Source: an uncultured Gemmatimonadales bacterium (lineage in GTDB: Bacteria; Gemmatimonadota; Gemmatimonadetes; Longimicrobiales; Gaopeijiaceae). From it: a stretch of DNA of 20,495 bases. Location: positions 1 through 20,495 of the forward strand of contig CALJKZ010000177.1 of assembly GCA_937983085.1 (NCBI GenBank), given 5' to 3'. Positions 1-6,314 of this stretch are shown in pieces (positions within the stretch are counted from its first letter, which is position 1; each line of letters opens with the position of its first letter). The notes below the pieces were generated by a model. That model saw nothing but the letters and a program-made list of their open reading frames with translations. It was not told the DNA's origin and did not search any database. A program made the position numbers and the translations under genes.

Positions 1-11
1 CGGCCGACACC

Positions 12-536
12 GTGACCGTCGAAGCGGATGAGCGGGACGAGCCGTACACCTTCGACAAGGTGACGACCCCGGACGGCCGCGAGTGGATCGACCTTCGCGG
101 CGCGGGTTGGTGCTTCTCGACGGTGGATTGCACCGCGTGCGACGGCCACGGCACGAACGACAATGGCACCGAGTGCCGCGATTGCCGGGGCACCGGCCGG
201 GCGCCTTTGCAGCTTGTGCAACGCGCGGAAGACGAGGAACGCGCCACGGATCGACTGACGGCCAACGTGTCGCCCGCCCAACTGGCGCACGCGTTCACGG
301 ATGCACTCCGGGCACATCTCGGCCCGGAGAAGGTCAGCGCTATGCGTCTTCGCAACTACAAGGCGGGACCGTCCCCGGTGTGTGCGTCGCACGACTACTG
401 CGACGCCAACGAGGTGATGCACGCGGCCGGGGTGCGCATCGGGGCATGGCACCGGGCGGAAGGCATGACCGACCGAGTGACCGCACTGTGGAACGCGGCA
501 TGGACTGCCGCCCGCACGCCCGGCATGATCGGATAA
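12..536 (+). CDS. Small protein with DnaJ-type CxxCxGxG zinc finger
   Basis: About 174 residues from a GTG codon near the window edge. The frame stays open to base 1, so the true start may lie upstream and the gene may be incomplete at its 5' end. The clear signal is a pair of CxxCxGxG-type motifs: C40-x2-C43 followed by DGHG, and C55-x2-C58 followed by RGTG, with another Cys at 34. This is the zinc-binding pattern of the DnaJ cysteine-rich region, which phages often reuse in small proteins of unknown role. The rest, rich in Ala and Arg, has no recognisable domain. It is the first visible member of the plus-strand operon; the next gene begins 30 bases later behind a strong ribosome site. Function unknown; nucleic-acid or protein binding through zinc is an inference. 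Confidence 0.7.
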   Translation: MTVEADERDEPYTFDKVTTPDGREWIDLRGAGWCFSTVDCTACDGHGTNDNGTECRDCRGTGRAPLQLVQRAEDEERATDRLTANVSPAQLAHAFTDALRAHLGPEKVSAMRLRNYKAGPSPVCASHDYCDANEVMHAAGVRIGAWHRAEGMTDRVTALWNAAWTAARTPGMIG

Positions 537-542
537 CCCACT

Positions 543-561
543 ACCTAGACCGGAGGAACCG
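543..561 (+). promoter_or_regulatory. Repeated ribosome-binding cassette, copy 1
   Basis: The 19-base string acctagaccggaggaaccg contains the Shine-Dalgarno core GGAGG and ends five bases before the ATG at 567. An identical 19-base copy lies at 1699-1717, again five bases before an ATG. It supports both start choices. Confidence 0.75.
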
Positions 562-566
562 CACTC

Positions 567-1226
567 ATGAGCACGCGAAAGAGCCGCACGAACTGGCACC
601 GGCGCAACTACTGCGCGACGCGGGATGATGTCGAGATGCACGGCCATATGGGACGGCGCGAGTCGCCCGCCTACAACGTCAAGGACCACTGGAACTATCA
701 CCCCGTCGTTGCGGCCGTCATGCTCAAGCACGGGTGCACGGAGGAAGTCGCCGAGAAGGCGGTAGAGTTCGCCCTAGAGTCGGCCCGTGAACGCTTCTGG
801 GAAGACGCGGGCGAGATCGCGGCGGAAATCTGGAAGGGGTGGAGCCGCGTCAAGGTGTATTCTAGTGGCCGGTGCGGTGGCTGGCTGATTGTGGAAGGTA
901 TCGGCGACCCGCGCGAGTGGACGGCGCCCGACCTGGGCCGGTGGCGGCGCTTCGGCAAGCGACTCGGCGAGATGATCGACTATCTAGGGTCCGCCGATTG
1001 TCTTCTAGAAGACATCGACTGCAACGAGTGGGCGCAAGAGTTCGCCGAGCGCTACAACTTCATGACGGGCACGCACGGGCAAACCGTGACGATTCCCGAG
1101 ATCCGTCGCGCCGAGAAGGCGGCACGCGCGGCCGTCCTGGCGGGCGCCCCGGTGTGCGCACTGTGCGGCGGCACCGGCCGACTCTCGGATGATGTGCAGT
1201 GCACCCGGCCGGAGTGTGCCAAGTGA
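567..1226 (+). CDS. Phage protein with GRCGGW motif and C-terminal zinc finger
   Basis: A 219-residue protein. The start is well supported by GGAGG in the repeated cassette just upstream. The middle region (about 45-165) looks helical and contains VYSSGRCGGW at about 97-106, resembling the GRSGGW signature I know from small phage proteins of unknown function. The C-terminus carries C197-x2-C200 followed by GGTG, then C212 and C217, a DnaJ-like zinc finger similar to the one in the preceding gene. The last codon overlaps the next gene's GTG start in GTGA, so the two are probably translationally coupled. I do not recognise a function; a DNA- or RNA-binding accessory role is a guess from the zinc motif and operon context. 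Confidence 0.75.
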   Translation: MSTRKSRTNWHRRNYCATRDDVEMHGHMGRRESPAYNVKDHWNYHPVVAAVMLKHGCTEEVAEKAVEFALESARERFWEDAGEIAAEIWKGWSRVKVYSSGRCGGWLIVEGIGDPREWTAPDLGRWRRFGKRLGEMIDYLGSADCLLEDIDCNEWAQEFAERYNFMTGTHGQTVTIPEIRRAEKAARAAVLAGAPVCALCGGTGRLSDDVQCTRPECAK

Positions 1227-1525
1227 AGCGCCACCGCACGCCCTACGGCACCGTGACCACTAACCCGGACGTGCCCGGCGCGGGCTTCTCCGTGACGGCC
1301 ACGGCGCGGCAACTGTGGGAGTGGGCGCACCGGCCGGGGTCCTGGTGGCCGTGCTCGGATCTCGCGCAACTGCCGCGCGGAATCGGCGCGGGCTTCGATA
1401 GCGGCGGCAACCTCGTGGAACTGTGGCGCACTGGGTCGCGCGACGTGGCCGGGCATGAGTTCAACGCGTGGGTTTCCGACGTGCTGGAATCGGCCGGCAT
1501 CCCCAACCCGCACGCGCCGGCATGA
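1223..1525 (+). CDS. Hypothetical phage protein
   Basis: About 100 residues. The frame could extend to a GTG at 1199, but the GTG at 1223 is preferred because it overlaps the previous stop (GTGA) and has GGAG at 1211-1214 at normal spacing. The protein is rich in Gly, Trp and Pro, with a run of tryptophans in its first half (LWEWAHRPGSWWP). No known domain, signal peptide or membrane segment is apparent. It overlaps the next gene in ATGA, so it belongs to the same transcript. Function unknown. Confidence 0.65.
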   Translation: MKRHRTPYGTVTTNPDVPGAGFSVTATARQLWEWAHRPGSWWPCSDLAQLPRGIGAGFDSGGNLVELWRTGSRDVAGHEFNAWVSDVLESAGIPNPHAPA

Positions 1526-1704
1526 GCGGGCGCCCCGTGCCCCTCGTGACGTTGTGCACGCGACTCGCCCGCCTTGATGCGCAATGGGCGGGCGAGTGGT
1601 CGCGCGTGCCCGACGCGAAGACGCGGCGCCAGCACTGGCGCCACTATCGACGGCGCCGCGCCGCCCTGGTGCGGCGGATCCGTCACCGTGAAGCACACAC
1701 CTAG
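1522..1704 (+). CDS. Small arginine-rich hypothetical protein
   Basis: A 60-residue, very basic protein starting at the ATG that overlaps the previous stop (ATGA). The second half is dominated by Arg, Gln, His and Trp (RRQHWRHYRRRRAALVRR), which suggests a positively charged helix able to bind nucleic acid; that is inference from composition. The stop codon TAG falls inside the second copy of the repeated ribosome cassette. No family recognised. A spurious frame is possible given its small size, but the exact stop/start junctions on both sides argue for a real gene. Confidence 0.55.
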   Translation: MSGRPVPLVTLCTRLARLDAQWAGEWSRVPDAKTRRQHWRHYRRRRAALVRRIRHREAHT

Positions 1705-1717
1705 ACCGGAGGAACCG
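1699..1717 (+). promoter_or_regulatory. Repeated ribosome-binding cassette, copy 2
   Basis: Exact second copy of acctagaccggaggaaccg, five bases before the ATG at 1723. The TAG within it is also the stop codon of the preceding gene. The two downstream genes start alike (ATGAGC), so the similarity extends slightly into coding sequence. Confidence 0.75.
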
Positions 1718-1722
1718 ACATC

Positions 1723-2367
1723 ATGAGCGACGCGAAGACGTGGCCGGAGTGGTCGCACAAGTTCACGGCAACGCGGGAGATCCCCGAGACGTTGCACCCG
1801 CACTATGCGCACGAACTGAAGACGCGCCGGGTTGTTATCACGGTTGAAGCGGGTTTGCACTTCCTCCGGGGCAACCGGGCGCCGTACTTCTCCGTGACCG
1901 GGCACACCGAGACCCGGCCGCGCGGCCGTGACTGGCTGGAAGGCGGGTGCATTCATGAGCAAGTGTTGGCGACGTGGCCGGAACTCGCGCCGGTTGTCGC
2001 CCTGCACTTGTGCGACATCGACGGAGTGCCGAGCCATGACGGCGGCAACCTCCGGTATTTCCTGGCGGGCGCCCTGCATGAAAATGGGGGACAGCGCTAC
2101 CACTTCGGCAACAGCAAGGGGCACCACAACGGGGAATATCGGTTCCCGACCCCGGCCGAGTGCCTGGCCGTCTTTGCCAAGCACGCCCGCATTTCCCCGA
2201 CTGAAGCCCACAACGTTGCCGCCCTGGTCTCGACGTTCCGCGACTCGTGGCCGGATGCGTGGCGGATCTTCGGCGAGTGGGTCGAACGGCAACGGCCACG
2301 GTGGAAGACGGACGCGGAGTCCGCTATCGCCCTTCTCGACACTCTCCGCGCGGAGGTGCCAGCATGA
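1723..2367 (+). CDS. Conserved phage hypothetical protein
   Basis: A 214-residue protein with a strong ribosome site. It resembles a class of phage proteins of unknown function seen in actinobacteriophage-type genomes: a beta-rich N-terminal half with a segment like NRAPYFSVTG, then GGCIHEQVL, then PVVALHLCDIDGVPSHDGGN around 87-108, and a more helical C-terminal half. Conserved-looking His, Asp and Cys residues in the middle could bind metal, but no catalytic signature is clear. The last codon overlaps the next gene's ATG (ATGA). Recognition of the class is from memory of its segment pattern, not a search. Function unknown. Confidence 0.75.
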   Translation: MSDAKTWPEWSHKFTATREIPETLHPHYAHELKTRRVVITVEAGLHFLRGNRAPYFSVTGHTETRPRGRDWLEGGCIHEQVLATWPELAPVVALHLCDIDGVPSHDGGNLRYFLAGALHENGGQRYHFGNSKGHHNGEYRFPTPAECLAVFAKHARISPTEAHNVAALVSTFRDSWPDAWRIFGEWVERQRPRWKTDAESAIALLDTLRAEVPA

Positions 2368-2594
2368 AGACGCGCCCGGAAGTGCACGCGGCGGTGCAGC
2401 ACGCCCGCGCCGTGCTTGATTTCTGCAACGTGGGGGAAGATCAGGACTTCTTCACCTTGTCGAGTCGCCAGGTTGACGCGTTGCTGATGTACGCGCGGCG
2501 CGACAAGTACCGCAAGCCACGGAACGCCAACGGATCCCGCGCCCGGTATTATCTGGCGCGGCTGCACCGGATGATCGCACGGGGGAACTCATGA
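2364..2594 (+). CDS. Small hypothetical protein
   Basis: 76 residues, starting at the ATG that overlaps the previous stop (ATGA), with GGAGG upstream at the end of the preceding gene. Predicted mostly helical; the C-terminal half is basic (RRDKYRKPR and ARYYLARLHRMIARG), consistent with a small nucleic-acid-binding protein, which is inference only. Overlaps the next gene by four bases (ATGA). No family recognised. Confidence 0.65.
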   Translation: MKTRPEVHAAVQHARAVLDFCNVGEDQDFFTLSSRQVDALLMYARRDKYRKPRNANGSRARYYLARLHRMIARGNS

Positions 2595-2797
2595 CGTGCC
2601 CCAACTGCAACGCGCCGCACGGGGTGCCCGTGGAGTCTTGTTTGTTGGGCGCACTGCTGGCCGTTATCGTCAACTCGCGCGGCACCGTGGCACCCGAAGC
2701 CGCCGCGCGACTCATGGAGTCCACCGACATTGACGCACTATGGGAAGATCTCGGCCCGGTGCTCGACACTCTTGAAAGTGGGGGATACAGTGCCTAA
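2591..2797 (+). CDS. Small protein with N-terminal CxxC motif
   Basis: 68 residues. The start is fixed by the ATGA overlap with the preceding gene and by GGGGGA just upstream. C3-x2-C6 near the N-terminus, with another Cys at 17, may be half of a zinc-binding site. Residues 18-30 are hydrophobic (LLGALLAVIV) but short for a membrane span. The rest is acidic and probably helical. It overlaps the next gene's GTG start by several bases. Function unknown. Confidence 0.6.
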   Translation: MTCPNCNAPHGVPVESCLLGALLAVIVNSRGTVAPEAAARLMESTDIDALWEDLGPVLDTLESGGYSA

Positions 2798-3260
2798 CGC
2801 AACTTTCAGCACGCACGGCACTACCGGGCGCGTCCTTGATGCCTGGCTGTCGCGCCGCGCCGATTACGGCACGGAATCGTTTCACACCGACGGGCACAAG
2901 CTCTTGAGTTATCGAACGTGTCTCCTTGAGTGGGCACCCGACGGCGCGTTGCTGATGAATGTCACGACGTACAGTAAGACGACGAGCGCCAAGCAACGCG
3001 CCGTCGGTCGGATGATCGCGGCGCATCGGGTTGTAGGGTGGACGGTGCGCACCTACGGGGCAGTGCCCCAGGGCGCGGGCAGTCTGGTGGACTACGAGCG
3101 ACGCGCGGCGCACTGTGCGGCGCTCGGCATGACGGACCCTGAAGCCGAAGCCAACCGCCGAGGAGTGCCGAGCGGGTCGCCCGTGGCGGCGCGTGCCGTG
3201 GCGGACCGCCTGCAAGCCGCGACCGTCGCCCACGTTCACGCGGGCGGCGCCAGTGCTTGA
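2790..3260 (+). CDS. Hypothetical phage protein
   Basis: 156 residues from a GTG codon behind a GGGGGA ribosome site, overlapping the previous gene by eight bases. The frame runs further upstream, but those starts lie inside the previous gene. The N-terminal half looks like a beta-rich phage domain (SYRTCLLEWAPDG, then LLMNVTTYSKTTSAKQRA) of the kind found in small conserved phage proteins with a central Tyr-Ser-x-Thr-Ser/Thr segment. The C-terminal 60 residues are Ala-rich and probably helical. No catalytic motif seen. Function unknown. Confidence 0.65.
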   Translation: MPNATFSTHGTTGRVLDAWLSRRADYGTESFHTDGHKLLSYRTCLLEWAPDGALLMNVTTYSKTTSAKQRAVGRMIAAHRVVGWTVRTYGAVPQGAGSLVDYERRAAHCAALGMTDPEAEANRRGVPSGSPVAARAVADRLQAATVAHVHAGGASA

Positions 3261-3405
3261 ACTTCTGGCCGTTGTGGCTGTCGTCGTCACGGCGCCACTG
3301 TGGGCGCCCTGGCTTGGCTGGCTGGTCGGTGCTATCCTTTCCGGCATCCTATGGACTCTCGTAGCGGTGCCCGCGTGGCTGTTGGGCGGAGGAGTGCGCA
3401 AGTAG
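3253..3405 (+). CDS. Small membrane protein, two predicted spans
   Basis: 50 residues from a GTG overlapping the preceding stop. Almost the whole protein is hydrophobic: a first segment at about 2-20, a short turn rich in Trp, Pro and Gly, and a second segment at about 24-45, ending in a short basic tail (GGGVRK). This predicts a hairpin in the inner membrane. Size and shape are compatible with a phage holin-like or superinfection-type membrane protein, but no lysis gene lies beside it, so the role is open. The codons for its last residues carry GGAGGAG (3388-3394), the likely ribosome site of the next gene. Confidence 0.6.
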   Translation: MLELLAVVAVVVTAPLWAPWLGWLVGAILSGILWTLVAVPAWLLGGGVRK

Positions 3406-4007
3406 CACGGCCGCGCGTGCTGGTGGCGTGCGAGTTTTCAGGCCGCGTGCGGGATGCCTTTTCCCGGCGCGGCCTGGACGCGTATAGCTGCGACCTTCTC
3501 CCGAGCGAGACGCCCGGCCAGCACTACACCGGAGACGTGCGGGACGTGCTCGGACTGTTGCCGTGGGATCTCGTGCTAGCCTTCCCGCCCTGCACTTATC
3601 TGTGTTCGTCCGGGTTGCACTGGAACAAGCGCCGCCCGGAACGCGCCGCGTTGACCGAGGACGCGTTAGAGTTCGTGCGGCTGTTCCTCGATGCCCCCGT
3701 GCCGCGCGTCGCCCTGGAAAACCCTATCGGCTGCATCTCGTCACGGATCCGCAAGCCCGACCAGATCATTCACCCGTGGCAGTTCGGCCATGATGCAAGC
3801 AAGGCGACGTGTCTATGGCTGAAGGGTCTCCCCCTTCTACGGCCGACGGTTGTCCTGCCGGGCGGGCGGAAGGCTCGCCGGGCCAACCAGACCGCGAGCG
3901 GGCAAAACAAGCTGCCGCCGTCGCCCGATCGCTGGAAGCTCCGGAGCGAGACCTACCAGGGGATCGCCGACGCGATGGCCGACCAGTGGGCGCCCCTCTT
4001 GCGCTAG
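3351..4007 (+). CDS. DNA cytosine-5 methyltransferase-like protein (phage type)
   Basis: A protein of about 218 residues if started at the ATG at 3351; GTG codons at 3375 and 3417 are alternatives. It has the hallmarks of the cytosine-5 methyltransferase fold: a nucleotide-binding start (VLVACEFSG, about 23-31), an Asp-containing motif (SCDLLPSE), FPPC at 78-81 matching motif IV with its catalytic Cys, and ALEN at 121-124 matching motif VI. It is shorter than host C5 methylases and lacks an obvious long target-recognition region. Phages use such enzymes to modify their DNA against host restriction; whether this one methylates or makes another cytosine change cannot be told from sequence. The real N-terminus probably lies close to residue 19, because homologues I recall begin just before the RVLVACE segment. 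Confidence 0.72.
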   Translation: MDSRSGARVAVGRRSAQVARPRVLVACEFSGRVRDAFSRRGLDAYSCDLLPSETPGQHYTGDVRDVLGLLPWDLVLAFPPCTYLCSSGLHWNKRRPERAALTEDALEFVRLFLDAPVPRVALENPIGCISSRIRKPDQIIHPWQFGHDASKATCLWLKGLPLLRPTVVLPGGRKARRANQTASGQNKLPPSPDRWKLRSETYQGIADAMADQWAPLLR

Positions 4008-4042
4008 CTGGCACAAGGCCCTAGCTTGGCGGGAGTACCGTT

Positions 4043-4060
4043 CGGAGGCGGCAACCTCCG
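4043..4060 (+). other. Intergenic stem-loop
   Basis: In the 76-base gap after the methyltransferase gene, CGGAGG (4043-4048) and CCTCCG (4055-4060) can pair around a six-base loop. There is no T-run, so this is not a standard terminator. The stem sequesters a GGAGG that could otherwise act as a ribosome site, but the next ATG is 23 bases further on. Role unknown. Confidence 0.35.
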
Positions 4061-4083
4061 GCCCGATTGCGAGACTCTACCCC

Positions 4084-4380
4084 ATGCAGATCATCGGCAC
4101 CATTCAGCGGGCACAGGCGAACGCCGACACTCTATCGGCGTGGCTTCGCGTTCGCGTCTATGCGCAACGCGAGCATCCCGAACCCGGTGTCGAGACGACC
4201 GTCTCCGGCGAAGGGATCAACGTGCTCACGGTCACGCTGCCGCTCTACGGTCTCGTGGGGATCGCGTCGCTCTATGGCGGGCAATCGGGGTGGCTCGACC
4301 GCGCCAGGAACGAACCACTCGAACTGACCCTCGATGCGCGGCACAACGTCGTCGGGTTCAACCTCAACACTTCGCTCTAG
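4084..4380 (+). CDS. Hypothetical protein
   Basis: 98 residues, starting at the ATG after the gap. The frame extends upstream to 3850, but that part lies inside the methyltransferase gene in another frame. Predicted beta-rich with alternating hydrophobic strands (VSGEGINVLTVTLPL, then NEPLELTLDARHNVVGFNL). No Cys and no catalytic signature. No obvious ribosome site at normal spacing, so translation may be weak. Its stop TAG starts a repeated junction sequence leading to the next gene. Function unknown. Confidence 0.55.
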   Translation: MQIIGTIQRAQANADTLSAWLRVRVYAQREHPEPGVETTVSGEGINVLTVTLPLYGLVGIASLYGGQSGWLDRARNEPLELTLDARHNVVGFNLNTSL

Positions 4381-4396
4381 GGACAACGTTCATGGG
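4378..4396 (+). repeat. Repeated stop/start junction, copy 1
   Basis: The junction reads CTAGGRACAACGTTCATGG (R = G here), spanning the TAG stop of one gene and the ATG of the next. A second copy with R = A lies at 4693-4711. It looks like a duplicated intergenic linker with its own weak ribosome site. Confidence 0.6.
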
Positions 4397-4826
4397 CTAT
4401 TCGATGAAGAACGCCAAGCGCAAGACGGCGAAGTCGAAGCCGTTGGCACCCGACAACCTGAAGGATACGTGTGTCTTCAAGGAAGGCATGTTGAGCGCGG
4501 TGTGCTGCGCCCCGCGCAAGTGGACCCGCCGCCAGGTGCAGGAATGGATTGGTCGGAACATCGGGGCGAGTGGTACGTCGGCAGGGTGGGTTGTCTGGAC
4601 GCGTCGGAAGTTCGACGGGAAGCGGCACCCGGTGGCCGGTGGGGAATACGAGGAGAGGCGTCAGTGGCTGGTGGAGGGGGAACCCTTCTGCTCTAGGAAC
4701 AACGTTCATGGTCAAGTCGGATCCGTTCTTCCGGTGGTCGCGGCTGCGGGTGGTGCGGTTCATGATCGTGCGGCTCAACCGAGAGATCCACGCCGAAGTC
4801 GAGCGCGGTGGCGTCGAGTTCCATGA
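4392..4826 (+). CDS. Basic hypothetical protein, possible frameshift near its end
   Basis: From the ATG in the repeated junction the frame is open for 144 residues. The first 96 or so look natural: a Lys-rich N-terminus (MKNAKRKTAKSK), C27 and C38-C39, and a helix plus Trp-rich strand region. The last 45 look like out-of-frame translation and overlap the next gene by 119 bases. The repeated junction places a TAG at 4694-4696 one frame away. A minus-one shift at the G5 run (4676-4680) would end the protein at about 101 residues exactly on that TAG. A sequencing indel, a natural mutation or programmed slippage could each explain it. Function unknown. Confidence 0.5.
   Translation: MGYSMKNAKRKTAKSKPLAPDNLKDTCVFKEGMLSAVCCAPRKWTRRQVQEWIGRNIGASGTSAGWVVWTRRKFDGKRHPVAGGEYEERRQWLVEGEPFCSRNNVHGQVGSVLPVVAAAGGAVHDRAAQPRDPRRSRARWRRVP
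4693..4711 (+). repeat. Repeated stop/start junction, copy 2
   Basis: Second copy of CTAGGRACAACGTTCATGG (R = A), leading into the ATG at 4708. In this copy the TAG is not in frame with the upstream gene as sequenced, unlike copy 1. Confidence 0.6.
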
Positions 4827-4956
4827 TGACTCGAACCGCCGCAAGGCATGGTTCGCGGACAAGCGGCGTGTGCTCGACGCCTATGTCGAGGAGGGTGCGA
4901 TCCTGGCGATGCGCAGTCGAGCGCGGCGCCTCAACAGCCGGAGGATGGCCGCGTGA
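4708..4956 (+). CDS. Small arginine-rich hypothetical protein
   Basis: 82 residues starting at the ATG of the repeated junction, with AGGA nine bases upstream. Highly basic, probably all-helical, with a heptad-like pattern (VRFMIVRLNREIHAEVERG) and a C-terminal arginine cluster (RSRARRLNSRRM). This could be a small nucleic-acid-binding or coiled-coil protein. The stop overlaps the next gene's GTG (GTGA), and GGAGG at 4940-4944 in its last codons serves that gene. No family recognised. Confidence 0.6.
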   Translation: MVKSDPFFRWSRLRVVRFMIVRLNREIHAEVERGGVEFHDDSNRRKAWFADKRRVLDAYVEEGAILAMRSRARRLNSRRMAA

Positions 4957-5462
4957 TTGCGCACCTTCGTTATCTCCGCTACGTGATCCGGCACAAGTGG
5001 TTCGTGCTCTACGCCGGGATCCGGTGGACGAAGGCGCCGCTGTGGCGTCTGCTGATCCACGACTGGTCGAAGTTCCGGCCGAGTGAGTGGTTCCCGTACG
5101 TGGACACGTTCTATGGCGAGCATGCACGTCTGAAGCGCGAAGAGAACGACGACTTCCGATACGCGGTTGCGGCCAATCGCCGTGAAGCGGCATTCCATCG
5201 TGCCTGGCTCTTTCATATCAACCGCAACCCGCACCACTGGCAACACTGGATCCTCTTGGAAGACGAGGGTGGTGGGAAGACGGTGTATATGCCCGAGCGC
5301 TTCGTGCGCGAGATGGTGGCGGATTGGCTCGGGGCAGGTCGGGCGATCACCGGCTCATGGGATCTTCGTGAATGGTACGCCAAGCATCGCGACAAGGTGA
5401 CGCTGCATTCGCGTTCACGCTGGATCCTCGAACAGATCCTCAAGAACTTGGGGGTGCTGTGA
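4953..5462 (+). CDS. DUF5662 family protein
   Basis: 169 residues from a GTG overlapping the preceding stop, with GGAGG upstream. Residues 1-55 match the pattern I know for DUF5662: HLRYLRYVIRHKWFVLYAG, then HDWSKFRPSEWFPYV with H36-D37, then a run of Glu/Lys and a central H88-x-N90-R-N-P-H-H-W-Q-H-W block, which is the family signature. The conserved His/Asp cluster suggests an HD-like metal site, but the biochemical role of the family is not known to me. It occurs in phages and their hosts. Its stop overlaps the next GTG start. Family assignment is fairly confident; function is open. Confidence 0.8.
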   Translation: MIAHLRYLRYVIRHKWFVLYAGIRWTKAPLWRLLIHDWSKFRPSEWFPYVDTFYGEHARLKREENDDFRYAVAANRREAAFHRAWLFHINRNPHHWQHWILLEDEGGGKTVYMPERFVREMVADWLGAGRAITGSWDLREWYAKHRDKVTLHSRSRWILEQILKNLGVL

Positions 5463-5698
5463 GGCTACGGTGGTTCGGGTGGATTACCCGATGCCCGCTG
5501 TGCGGTGGCAACGGTGCGTTGCAGATCTACAGCCGGGCGACCGCTGTCCCGATCCTGGCGCATCGTTGCATGCCAAAGGACCGCCTGGTAAGGGTCTCCC
5601 GTGCGCATGCCGCACCCTATGGAAAGGATGTCCTGTGCAGTCCACACCCGTCTTCGCCATCCGGCGCAAGGACGGCACTTGGAAACGACATCGGTTGA
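5459..5698 (+). CDS. Small zinc-ribbon-like hypothetical protein
   Basis: 79 residues from a GTG overlapping the previous stop. The N-terminal part has C12-x2-C15 followed by GGNG, a half zinc finger of the same style as the first two genes, and another Cys at 37 that could complete a site with nearby His. The last 25 residues (Ser, Pro, Ala rich) overlap the next gene in another frame and may be unconstrained. Function unknown. Confidence 0.5.
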   Translation: MRLRWFGWITRCPLCGGNGALQIYSRATAVPILAHRCMPKDRLVRVSRAHAAPYGKDVLCSPHPSSPSGARTALGNDIG

Positions 5699-5829
5699 AG
5701 CACACGCCCATGCTCTTCAACTCGCGCGAACTCGCGGAGAGCCACAAGCGGCACGGCGAGCGCGTCGAGGAAGTGGTCGTGATCGAGCGGCACGAACTGC
5801 CGTATCACTTGCAGGCGAGGGGACGATGA
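5635..5829 (+). CDS. Small hypothetical protein
   Basis: 64 residues from a GTG with AAGGA at a good distance upstream. The frame is open further 5', but those residues have the composition of an out-of-frame read. The protein begins with a strand-like segment (PVFAIRRKDGTWKRHRLKH), then a helical Glu/Arg-rich part and a short beta segment (EEVVVIERHELPY). This resembles small phage proteins that carry a modified peptide as a single alpha/beta unit. It overlaps the previous gene by 64 bases and the next by four (ATGA). Function unknown. Confidence 0.55.
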   Translation: MQSTPVFAIRRKDGTWKRHRLKHTPMLFNSRELAESHKRHGERVEEVVVIERHELPYHLQARGR

Positions 5830-5912
5830 CCGAGGACCGGATCTACGGCGCACGGCTGCTGTACTGGTGGGCGCTCGTGCTGACGATCTTCATGGGGATC
5901 GCATTTCGATGA
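5826..5912 (+). CDS. Tiny membrane peptide (28 residues)
   Basis: Only 28 codons, but bounded on both sides by ATGA overlaps with its neighbours and preceded by GAGG. An N-terminal hydrophilic stretch is followed by about 18 hydrophobic residues (LLYWWALVLTIFMGIAF), enough for one membrane span. Its small size makes it uncertain, yet the exact stop/start coupling is the same as for its neighbours. A membrane regulatory peptide is possible; no family recognised. Confidence 0.5.
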   Translation: MTEDRIYGARLLYWWALVLTIFMGIAFR

Positions 5913-6133
5913 CGGCACTGTGCGAAGTCGCCAACGGCACGGCCCACTGTGAGAGTTCGCGGGGGCGCCTGGTGCGCACGCGGTGCAAGCTGTGCGACCG
6001 TCCCGCGTGCCAGCAGTGCACGCAGATCATCCAGCAGGGGAAGTCCGATCGACGCGTCTGCTACGACTGCATTGACCGGCTCGCGAAGGGGGAGACCCCG
6101 CATGTTGCCCCTCAAGCTCCGACCGTTTGTTAG
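5909..6133 (+). CDS. Small treble-clef/RING-like zinc protein
   Basis: 74 residues with eight or more cysteines: C5, C14, C26-x2-C29, C34-x2-C37, C51-x2-C54, and C74. The three regularly spaced CxxC pairs are typical of FYVE/RING-like treble-clef folds that bind two zinc ions. The start is set by the ATGA overlap with the tiny membrane gene. It overlaps the next gene by 32 bases. Phage proteins of this kind often act as adaptors or nucleic-acid binders; which applies here is unknown. Confidence 0.65.
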   Translation: MTALCEVANGTAHCESSRGRLVRTRCKLCDRPACQQCTQIIQQGKSDRRVCYDCIDRLAKGETPHVAPQAPTVC

Positions 6134-6314
6134 CTGCTCGGCCTGCAAGGCGAAGGGGCGGCTCATCCCGTCCCACCGCATGACGGGCTATTACCTGTGC
6201 ACCGGCTGCGACCGACATTCGACGCCGGATCACGTCAACCTGCAACTCGACCAACTGCGCCGTGAGCGCCCGGACCTATTCGATGACCGAGATCACCCCA
6301 CCGCCGAGCGCTGA
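6102..6314 (+). CDS. Small zinc-ribbon protein
   Basis: 70 residues starting at an ATG preceded by GGGGGAG. A classic four-cysteine zinc ribbon is visible: C12-x2-C15 and C33-x2-C36 with a beta-like segment between them. The C-terminal part is a charged helix (QLDQLRRERPDLFDDRDH). Overlaps the preceding gene by 32 bases and the following one by about 30. Zinc ribbons of this size bind nucleic acid or protein; the specific partner is unknown. Confidence 0.6.
   Translation: MLPLKLRPFVSCSACKAKGRLIPSHRMTGYYLCTGCDRHSTPDHVNLQLDQLRRERPDLFDDRDHPTAER

Noticed and set aside
1243..2292. Minus-strand open frame of 349 codons
   Set aside because: Antisense to three plus-strand genes with coupled starts and stops; no motif and no ribosome site.
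4334..4696. Separate 120-codon gene in the third frame
   Set aside because: Its start lies inside the previous gene and most of it is Gly/Arg/Val-rich out-of-frame sequence. Only its final few codons matter, as the possible end of the gene at 4392 after a frameshift.
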